The notes beneath the pieces are model-generated. The model worked only from the letters and a program-made list of their open reading frames with translations, had not been told where the DNA came from and did not search any database. The position numbers and the translations under genes are program-made. DNA of 14,264 nucleotides from an uncultured Marmoricola sp. (GTDB lineage Bacteria > Actinomycetota > Actinomycetes > Propionibacteriales > Nocardioidaceae), in the NCBI RefSeq assembly GCF_943913695.1, contig NZ_CALTZE010000099.1, positions 1 through 14,264 of the forward strand. The letters are read 5' to 3'. This document shows positions 6,316 through 12,656 of the stretch, one piece after another. Positions within the stretch are counted from its first letter, which is position 1; every line of letters begins with the position of its first letter.

Positions 6316-8199
6316 ATGCCCCAGCTCCACCACGTCCTGGACGAGGTCACCCGCCGCATCGCGGAGCGCTCCGCACCCGAGAGGACGGCCTACCTCGCCC
6401 GACTCGACGCCGCCGCGAGCCGCGGCCCGATGCGCACCCGGCTGGCCTGCGCCAACCTGGCCCACGGCTTCGCGGCGTCGGGGGAGGTCGACAAGGCCGC
6501 GCTGCGCGGCAAGGTCAAGCCCAACGTCGCGATCGTCTCGGCCTACAACGACATGCTCTCGGCGCACCAGCCCTTCGAGAGCTTCCCCGCGCAGCTCAAG
6601 CGCGCGGTGGTCCGCTCCGGCGGCATCGCGCAGTTCGCCGGCGGCGTGCCCGCGATGTGCGACGGCATCACCCAGGGCCGCGACGGCATGCAGCTCTCGC
6701 TCTTCAGCCGCGACGTGATCGCGATGTCGACGGCGATCGCGCTCTCGCACGACATGTTCGACGCCACGCTGATGCTCGGCGTCTGCGACAAGATCGTGCC
6801 GGGCATGCTCATCGGCGCGCTCAGCTTCGGCCACCTGCCCGCCGTCTTCGTGCCGGCCGGCCCGATGACCTCCGGGCTGCCCAACGGCGAGAAGGCCAAG
6901 GTCCGGCAGCAGTACGCCGCCGGCGAGGTCGACCGCGACGTGCTGCTGGAGGCCGAGTCGGCGTCCTACCACTCCGCCGGCACCTGCACCTTCTACGGCA
7001 CCGCCAACTCCAACCAGCTGCTCATGGAGGTGATGGGGCTGCACCTGCCCGGTGCCTCCTTCGTCAACCCGGGCACGCCGCTGCGCGCCGCGCTCACCGA
7101 CGCCGCGGCCGAGCGCGCGACGGCCCTGACCGCCTGGGGCGAGAGCTTCACCCCCGTCGGGCACGTGGTCGACGAGAAGGCCGTGGTCAACGGCTGCGTC
7201 GCGCTGCTTGCCACGGGCGGCTCCACCAACCACACGATGCACCTCGTGGCCATCGCCAAGGCCGCCGGCATCACGCTGACCTGGGACGACCTGGCCGACC
7301 TCTCCGCGGTCGTGCCGCTGATGGCGCGCGTCTACCCCAACGGCAAGGCCGACATCAACCACTTCCACGCCGCGGGCGGGCTGGCCTTCACCGTGCACTC
7401 GCTGCTCAAGGCCGGGCTGCTCCACGACGACGTGCAGACCGTGGCCGGTCACGGGCTGTGGCGCTACACCTCCGAGGCCCGCCTGATCGGCGGCGAGCTG
7501 ACCTGGGAGGAGGGCCCCAAGCGCTCGCTCGACACCGAGGTGCTGCGCGGTGCCGACGACCCCTTCAGCCGCGACGGCGGGCTGCGGATGCTCTCGGGCA
7601 ACTTGGGCCGCTCGGTGATCAAGACCTCCGCGGTGGCACCCGAGCACCGGCAGGTCAAGGCGCCCGCCCGCGTCTTCGACGACCAGGGCGACTTCCTGCA
7701 GGCCTTCGAGGACGGCACCCTGACCGGCGACTTCGTCGCGGTGATCCGGTTTCAGGGCCCGGCCGCCAACGGCATGCCGGAGCTGCACAAGCTCACCCCC
7801 GCGCTCGGGGTGCTCCAGGACCGCGGCCAGCGGGTCGCCGTGGTGACCGACGGCCGGATGAGCGGGGCGTCGGGCAAGGTCCCGGCCGCCATCCACCTCA
7901 CGCCGGAGGCCTCCGTCGGGGGTCCGCTCGCGCGGGTGCGCGACGGCGACCTGGTCTCGCTGGACGCCGACGCCGGCATCCTCGACCTCCACGTCGCCGA
8001 GCACGAGCTGACCGAGCGCGAGGCCGACCGGCCCGACGACAGCTTCGTCTACGGCACCGGCCGCGAGCTCTTCGCCGCCTTCCGCTCCCACGTCGGACCC
8101 GCCGACGAGGGCGCCTCGGTCTTCGGCACTGCTCACGACACGGCTCCCGACACCGCCTACGACACCGCCTTCGACACCCGCATTGAGCCGATCCGATGA
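6316..8199 (+). CDS. edd: Phosphogluconate dehydratase
   Basis: [4Fe-4S] dehydratase of the IlvD/Edd family converting 6-phosphogluconate to 2-keto-3-deoxy-6-phosphogluconate (KDPG), the first committed Entner-Doudoroff step; cytoplasmic and probably oxygen-sensitive. Length is 627 aa versus roughly 600-610 usual. The cluster cysteines are visible at C115 (PAMCDGITQG), C157 (GVCDKIVPGM) and C224 (AGTCTFYGTANSN). The AYNDMLSAHQPFE motif is characteristic of Edd rather than dihydroxy-acid dehydratase, and GGSTNHTMHL and DGRMSGASGK are also present. ATG at 6316 is preceded by GAGGA at 6306-6310, five bases away and overlapping the zwf stop, so the start is secure. The 3' end carries a 4 x 12-bp repeat that adds a short (A-x-D-T)4 tail after the conserved domain. 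Its TGA overlaps the eda ATG (ATGA at 8196-8199), implying translational coupling. No 6-phosphogluconolactonase lies between zwf and edd. Confidence 0.97.
   Translation: MPQLHHVLDEVTRRIAERSAPERTAYLARLDAAASRGPMRTRLACANLAHGFAASGEVDKAALRGKVKPNVAIVSAYNDMLSAHQPFESFPAQLKRAVVRSGGIAQFAGGVPAMCDGITQGRDGMQLSLFSRDVIAMSTAIALSHDMFDATLMLGVCDKIVPGMLIGALSFGHLPAVFVPAGPMTSGLPNGEKAKVRQQYAAGEVDRDVLLEAESASYHSAGTCTFYGTANSNQLLMEVMGLHLPGASFVNPGTPLRAALTDAAAERATALTAWGESFTPVGHVVDEKAVVNGCVALLATGGSTNHTMHLVAIAKAAGITLTWDDLADLSAVVPLMARVYPNGKADINHFHAAGGLAFTVHSLLKAGLLHDDVQTVAGHGLWRYTSEARLIGGELTWEEGPKRSLDTEVLRGADDPFSRDGGLRMLSGNLGRSVIKTSAVAPEHRQVKAPARVFDDQGDFLQAFEDGTLTGDFVAVIRFQGPAANGMPELHKLTPALGVLQDRGQRVAVVTDGRMSGASGKVPAAIHLTPEASVGGPLARVRDGDLVSLDADAGILDLHVAEHELTEREADRPDDSFVYGTGRELFAAFRSHVGPADEGASVFGTAHDTAPDTAYDTAFDTRIEPIR
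8131..8178 (+). repeat. Four tandem 12-bp repeats at the 3' end of edd
   Basis: Units at 8131-8142, 8143-8154, 8155-8166 and 8167-8178 share the pattern GC(T/C)(C/T)(A/C/T)CGACAC(C/G) and encode Ala-x-Asp-Thr four times with x = His, Pro, Tyr, Phe (residues 606-621). The unit is a multiple of three, so copy-number change would keep the frame and the downstream ATGA junction with eda. Confidence 0.85.
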
Positions 8200-8813
8200 C
8201 CTCGCTGCTCGACCGCACCCCCGTCATCCCCGTCGTGGTGCTCCACGACGTGGCGCACGCCGTGCCGGTCGCCGAGGCGCTGGTCGAGGGCGGCGTCCCC
8301 GTGATCGAGCTGACGCTGCGCACCCCGGCCGCGCTGTCGTGCGTCGAGGCGATCGCCGCCGCCGTGCCCGACATCCAGCTCGGCGTCGGCACCGTGGTCG
8401 CCCCCGCCCAGGCCAAGGACGCGCTGTCGGCCGGCGCGCAGTTCCTGGTCTCCCCCGGTACGACGGAGTCCCTGGCCGCCGCGATGCAGGAGACCGGGCT
8501 GCCGCACCTGCCGGGTGCCGCGACCGTGAGTGAGGTGCTGCGGCTGCTGGAGCTCGGCTACACCGAGCTGAAGTTCTTCCCCGCCGAGCAGGCGGGTGGC
8601 GCCCCCTTCCTGAAGTCCCTCGGCGCCCCGGTGCCCCAGGCCCGCTTCTGCCCGACCGGCGGGATCACGCCGGCGTCCGCAGCGGCGTACCTCTCGCTGC
8701 CCAACGTGGGCTGCGTCGGCGGCTCCTGGCTCACCCCCGCAGACGCCGTCGAGTCCGGCGACTGGGCGCGCATCACGACCCTGGCGCGGGAGACGGTGGG
8801 GCTGCGAGGCTGA
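8196..8813 (+). CDS. eda: KDPG aldolase (2-dehydro-3-deoxy-phosphogluconate aldolase)
   Basis: Class I aldolase splitting KDPG into pyruvate and glyceraldehyde-3-phosphate, completing the Entner-Doudoroff pathway; some homologues also act on 4-hydroxy-2-oxoglutarate. Length is 205 aa, typical for this trimeric TIM-barrel family. The motif PVIELTLRTP supplies the catalytic Glu (E38), and ELKFFPAE supplies the Schiff-base Lys (K126). GVGTVV, the LVSPGTT segment and the phosphate-binding PTGGI and VGGSWL segments are all in order. The start ATG overlaps the edd stop codon (ATGA), with no separate promoter visible, so expression depends on the zwf-edd transcript. A homocysteine methyltransferase gene starts 5 bp after the stop and is probably the last cistron of the same message. 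Start, length and active site are all standard. Confidence 0.97.
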   Translation: MTSLLDRTPVIPVVVLHDVAHAVPVAEALVEGGVPVIELTLRTPAALSCVEAIAAAVPDIQLGVGTVVAPAQAKDALSAGAQFLVSPGTTESLAAAMQETGLPHLPGAATVSEVLRLLELGYTELKFFPAEQAGGAPFLKSLGAPVPQARFCPTGGITPASAAAYLSLPNVGCVGGSWLTPADAVESGDWARITTLARETVGLRG

Positions 8814-8818
8814 GCGTC

Positions 8819-9660
8819 GTGAGCCTGGCGGAGCGCCTCCGGCACGAGGTGCTCGTGCTCGACGGCGGCATGTCCAACGCTCTGGAGGACGACGGCGCCG
8901 ACATGGCCGACCCGTTGTGGACGGCCCGGCTGCTGCGCGACGAGCCGCACCGCGTCGCCGACGTGCACGAGCGCTACTTCGCCGCCGGTGCCGACGTCGC
9001 CACGACGGCGACCTACCAGGCCCCGGTCGAGCTGCTTGCCCCTGGCGTCGCGCTCGCCCGCGAGGTGCGCGACCGGGTGGCCCCCCGTGCGCTGGTCGCC
9101 GGCTCGCTGGGGCCGTACGGCGCGCTGCTCGCCGACGGCTCCGAATACAGCGGCCGCTACGGACTCTCCCGCGCCAAGCTGCACGACGTGCACGCGCCGC
9201 GACTGGAGGCGCTGGCCGCTGCCGGGCCCGATGTGGTCGCCGTCGAGACGGTGCCCGACCTCGACGAGGCCGAGGTGCTGCTCAACCTGCTCGGCGGGCT
9301 CGGGCTGCCCGCCTGGCTGTCCTACTCGGTGGCCGGTGGCCGCACCCGCGCCGGCCAGCCGCTCGACGAGGCCTACGCCGCGGTGGCCGCGACCGATGTG
9401 CTCCCCGGGTCAACTGCTCGGCGCCCGGCGACATGCTCGATGCCCTCTCAGCTATGTCCGGCCCGGCCGTCGTCTACCCCAACTGCGGCGAGGACTGGGA
9501 CGCCGACCACAAGCGCTGGACGGGGGGCGGCGCCTTCGACCTGGCGCTGGTGCCGCGGTGGGTCGCTGCGGGCGCCCGGCTCGTCGGCGGCTGCTGCCGC
9601 GTCGGTCCCGACGACATCCGCGCCGTGCGCGAGGCCGTGGACCGGCTCGAATTCGGTTGA
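8819..9660 (+). pseudogene. mmuM: Homocysteine S-methyltransferase, frameshifted
   Basis: Zn-dependent methyltransferase family that moves a methyl group from S-methylmethionine (or SAM) to homocysteine to give methionine. Residues from GTG 8819 to about 9403 read in one frame: VLDGGMSNALEDDGADMADP, YFAAGADVATTATYQAP, GSLGPYGA, VAVETVPDLDEAE. The homology then continues in the frame one base back, from GTC at 9409: VNCSAPGDMLDAL, YPNCGEDWDADH and LVGGCCRVGPDDI, ending at TGA 9658-9660. All three zinc cysteines (codons 9415-9417 and 9592-9597) are therefore beyond the shift. The junction is CTC CCC GGG TCA at 9401-9412. Compared with the usual VVAVGVNC pattern, about four bases seem to be missing. 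The unshifted frame runs on to 9733 without family similarity. GTG 8819 has GAGG at 8806-8809, 9 bases upstream. A real mutation, an assembly error or ribosomal slippage are all possible. As read, the enzyme would be inactive. Confidence 0.85.
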
Positions 9661-9803
9661 CCGCCGGGCCGTCGACCGCCACCGTGGTGGTCATGCGCGA
9701 GCCTTGACCCATCTCCCCCGATCCCGGCACTGACCCCCACCACGGCCCCCACCGACGCCGTCTCGAGTGGCGCCTGCTCGCGTGGCAGGCGCTCGACGAG
9801 GCG

Positions 9804-10988
9804 ATGCCGATCTTCCCGGTCTACGCCCTGCTCTTCGCCGACGCCGGGTTGTCGCTGGCCGAGATCTCCCTGCTCTTCGTGCTGTGGTCGGTCGTCGGGA
9901 TCGTGCTCGAGGTGCCCTCGGGCGCCTGGGCCGACACCGTCTCGCGGCGGGCCCTGCTCGCCGCGGGCTCCACGACGTACGCCGCCGCCTTCGCCTGCTG
10001 GGTGCTCTTCCCCTCCTTCGCCGGCTTCGCCGCGGGCTTCTGCCTCTGGGGGCTCTCGGGCGCACTGACCTCGGGCACCTTCCAGGCGCTGGCCTACGAC
10101 GAGCTGGCCGGCCTCGGCGCCCGGCACCGCTACGTGCGTGTGATCGGCCTCGGCCACGCCCTGGCGATCGTCGCGATGACGTTGAGCACGCTCGCCGCCG
10201 CGCCGCTGCTCGCGATCGGCGGCTACGCGCTGGCCGGCTGGGTCAGCGTCGGCGTCTGCGGGGTGCAGCTGCTCGTCGTGCTCTCGCTGCCCGCCGCCCC
10301 CGCGGTGATCAGCGCCGAGGAGGTGGACGACGTCGAGGACGACCTGCCGACGAGCGGCTTCGTGCGGGGGCGACCCGGGGCCTGGTCGCGCTGGCGGCAC
10401 TCGCTGCGCACCGGCCTGCACGAGGCCAGTGCCTCGGTGGTGGTGCGTGGCGCCGTGCTGGCGAGTGGGCTGGTGCTCTCGCTGCAGTTCCTCGACGAGT
10501 ACTTCGGGCTGCTCCTGCGCGACCAGGGCGCCGCCCTGGTGGTGGTGCCGCTGCTCTTCGGCGTCGTCAGCGCCGGCGAGGTGGTCGGGGCGCTCGTGGC
10601 CACGCGCGCCGGCGCGCTGTCGGCGAGGGCCGTCGGTGCCGCGGTCTCGGCGGCCGGCCTGCTCGTCGCGGCCGCCGTGCTGCTCGACCAGCCCGTCGCG
10701 GCGGCGGTTGTGCTTGCCGTGGGCTACGGCCTGGTGCAGCTGTGCGTGGTCGTCAGCGAGGTGCGGCTCCAGGACAGCATCGAGGCCGACGCCCGCGCCA
10801 CCGTGATCTCGACCTCCAACGTGCTGGCCGAGACCCTCAGCGTGCTCGCCTACCTCAGCTTCGCGCTCGCCAGCGACGTCGCCACCCCGATCCTGCTCGT
10901 CGGCCTGCTCGCGGTGCTCCTCGGCCCGCTCGTGGCGCGCTGGCTCCCCGCACCGCCGGGTGCCCGGAGTGGCACGATCAGCAGATGA
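9804..10988 (+). CDS. Major facilitator superfamily transporter, N-terminus uncertain
   Basis: Polytopic membrane transporter of the MFS, substrate unknown. 394 aa from ATG 9804, with about 11 hydrophobic segments from there. A motif-A-like loop GAWADTVSRRALL follows the second helix. An acidic cytoplasmic linker between the two halves (AEEVDDVEDDLP) precedes the second six-helix bundle. The sequence in frame before the ATG (RLEWRLLAWQALDEA, about 9756-9803) looks like genuine first-helix sequence, yet no ATG, GTG or TTG occurs in that frame between a TGA at 9705-9707 and 9804. An ATG with a GGTGG ribosome-binding site exists at 9693 in the same frame, but the TGA four codons later blocks it. 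The true start is thus unresolved: a nonsense lesion, a rare start such as CTG 9774, or a shortened protein. The last bases overlap the next gene's ATG (ATGA at 10985-10988), so the two are translationally coupled. Confidence 0.8.
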   Translation: MPIFPVYALLFADAGLSLAEISLLFVLWSVVGIVLEVPSGAWADTVSRRALLAAGSTTYAAAFACWVLFPSFAGFAAGFCLWGLSGALTSGTFQALAYDELAGLGARHRYVRVIGLGHALAIVAMTLSTLAAAPLLAIGGYALAGWVSVGVCGVQLLVVLSLPAAPAVISAEEVDDVEDDLPTSGFVRGRPGAWSRWRHSLRTGLHEASASVVVRGAVLASGLVLSLQFLDEYFGLLLRDQGAALVVVPLLFGVVSAGEVVGALVATRAGALSARAVGAAVSAAGLLVAAAVLLDQPVAAAVVLAVGYGLVQLCVVVSEVRLQDSIEADARATVISTSNVLAETLSVLAYLSFALASDVATPILLVGLLAVLLGPLVARWLPAPPGARSGTISR

Positions 10989-12586
10989 GCGAGCAGACCG
11001 TCTTCGTCGGTGCGCGGGTCTTCGACGGCCACCGTCACCGCGGCGACGTCGGGCCGGTCGTGGTCGCCGACGGGCGCATCACGGCGGTCGGCGGTGAGGT
11101 GCCCCGGGGTGCCACGGTGGTCGAGAGCGACGGCGGGCTGCTCTCGCCCGGCTTCACCGACGCGCACGTGCACGCCGTACAGGGCGGGCTCGAGCGCACC
11201 CGCTGCGACCTCTCCGAGCTGGGCTCGCGCGAAGACTACCTCGCGGCCGTGGCGTCGTACGCCGCCGCGCACCCCGAGCGCGAGTGGGTCCTCGGCGGTG
11301 GCTGGGCGATGGCGGCCTTCCCGGGCGGCACGCCCACGGCCGCCGACCTCGACTCCGTCTGCCCCGACCGGCCGGTCTTCCTGCCCAACCGCGACCACCA
11401 CGGCGCCTGGGTCAACAGCCGCGCGCTCGAGCTCGCCGGCATCGGCGCCGACACCGCCGACCCCGCCCACGGCCGCATCGAGCGCGACGAGCACGACCGG
11501 CCCACCGGCACGCTGCACGAGGGCGCGATGGAGCTCGTCGGGCGGCTGCTGCCGACCACCACCGAGCAGGACTACGACGCGGCGCTGCTCGCCGGCCAGG
11601 CCCACCTGCACTCCCTGGGGGTCGTGGGGTGGCAGGACGCGATCATCGGGGAGTACGCCGGCATGGACGACTGCGGGCCGGCGTACGTCCGCGCGGCGCA
11701 GCGCGGCGACCTGACCGCCCACGTCGTCGGCGCCCTGTGGTGGGAGCGCGACCGCGACGAGCAGCAGATCGCCTCGCTGGTGGAGCGACGCGAGGCCTTC
11801 ACCACCGGTCGCTTCCGGGCGACGAGCGTGAAGATCATGCAGGACGGGGTGGCGGAGAACTTCACGGCCGCGATGACCGCGCCCTACCTCGACCGCTGCG
11901 GCCACGCGACCTCCAACAGCGGCCTGTCCTTCGTCGACGCCGCAACGCTGCGGCGCGTGGTGCCGCTGCTCGCCGCCGAGGGGTTCCAGGTGCACGTGCA
12001 CGCCATCGGCGACCGCGGGGTGCGCGAGGCCCTCGACGCGCTCGCCGGCGCGCAGCCCGGGCGACACCACGTCGCACACCTGCAGGTCGTGCACCCCGAC
12101 GACGTACGCCGCTTCGGCGAGCTCGGCGTCGCGGCCAACATGCAGGCGCTCTGGGCCTGCCTCGACGACCAGATGGTCGACCTCACGATCCCGTTCCTCG
12201 GGGAGGAGAGGTCGGCCTGGCAGTACCCCTTCGCCGCCCTCCACCGGGCCGGCGCACCGCTCGTGGCGGGCTCGGACTGGCCGGTCTCCAGCCCCGACCC
12301 GCTCGCCGCGATCCACGTCGCCGTCAACCGCTGGGCCCTCGGCGAGGACGGCCCCGCCGGCAGCGAGCCCTTCCTGCCCGAGCAGGCGCTGGACCTGGAG
12401 ACGGCGTTCGCGGCCTACACCTCGGGCTCGGCATGGGTCTGCCACCGCGACGACGCGGGCGTGCTGGCGCCGGGCCGCGAGGCCGACCTCGTGCTGCTCG
12501 ACCGCGACCCGTTCACCGGCCCCGTCGACGAGATCGGTGCCGCCTCCGTCGTCGGCACCTGGGTCGGCGGCACACGCGTGCACTGA
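10985..12586 (+). CDS. YtcJ-type metal-dependent amidohydrolase (amidohydrolase family 3)
   Basis: Hydrolase of the amidohydrolase superfamily; 533 aa, usual for the YtcJ-like group. An N-terminal beta sandwich (FVGARVFDG, VVVADGRITAVGG) precedes the TIM barrel. The metal-binding HxH is at H61/H63 in GFTDAHVHAVQGG. K283 in SVKIMQDGV, H339 in VHVHAIGDRG, a further His in the HVAHLQVV segment and D431 in AGSDWPVSSPDP complete the expected metal and catalytic set. The C-terminal ADLVLLDRDPF strand closes the sandwich. No signal peptide is present, so it is cytoplasmic. ATG 10985 overlaps the stop of the MFS gene, suggesting import and hydrolysis of one substrate, but family members act on varied amides, carbamates and cyclic compounds and the substrate cannot be named. 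The frame is open upstream over the transporter, but that is a shadow reading. Confidence 0.93.
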   Translation: MSEQTVFVGARVFDGHRHRGDVGPVVVADGRITAVGGEVPRGATVVESDGGLLSPGFTDAHVHAVQGGLERTRCDLSELGSREDYLAAVASYAAAHPEREWVLGGGWAMAAFPGGTPTAADLDSVCPDRPVFLPNRDHHGAWVNSRALELAGIGADTADPAHGRIERDEHDRPTGTLHEGAMELVGRLLPTTTEQDYDAALLAGQAHLHSLGVVGWQDAIIGEYAGMDDCGPAYVRAAQRGDLTAHVVGALWWERDRDEQQIASLVERREAFTTGRFRATSVKIMQDGVAENFTAAMTAPYLDRCGHATSNSGLSFVDAATLRRVVPLLAAEGFQVHVHAIGDRGVREALDALAGAQPGRHHVAHLQVVHPDDVRRFGELGVAANMQALWACLDDQMVDLTIPFLGEERSAWQYPFAALHRAGAPLVAGSDWPVSSPDPLAAIHVAVNRWALGEDGPAGSEPFLPEQALDLETAFAAYTSGSAWVCHRDDAGVLAPGREADLVLLDRDPFTGPVDEIGAASVVGTWVGGTRVH

Positions 12587-12656
12587 CACCGCCCGTTTTG
12601 CCCCTGGCACCCCCGGCGCGGGAGGAGTAGACCCGGATCAGGGAGAGGGGGCCCAG

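Noticed and set aside
9403..9409. CCCCGGG as a programmed -1 frameshift site
   Set aside because: It does not fit the X XXY YYZ pattern in the reading frame (only the P-site codon re-pairs), I see no clear downstream pseudoknot, and residues are missing relative to the family; a mutation or error is simpler.
9679..9690. CCACC-GT-GGTGG inverted repeat before the MFS gene as an operator or hairpin
   Set aside because: The loop of two bases is too small for an RNA hairpin, and it is better explained as a GGTGG ribosome-binding site before ATG 9693.
9410..9733. Unshifted C-terminal continuation of the mmuM frame
   Set aside because: It yields Ser/Thr/Pro/Arg-rich sequence without family similarity, while the expected cysteine motifs are in the neighbouring frame.
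12611..12622. Short inverted repeat CCCG/CGGG after the amidohydrolase as a terminator
   Set aside because: A 4-bp stem with a 3-base loop and no U-tract is at chance level in this GC content.
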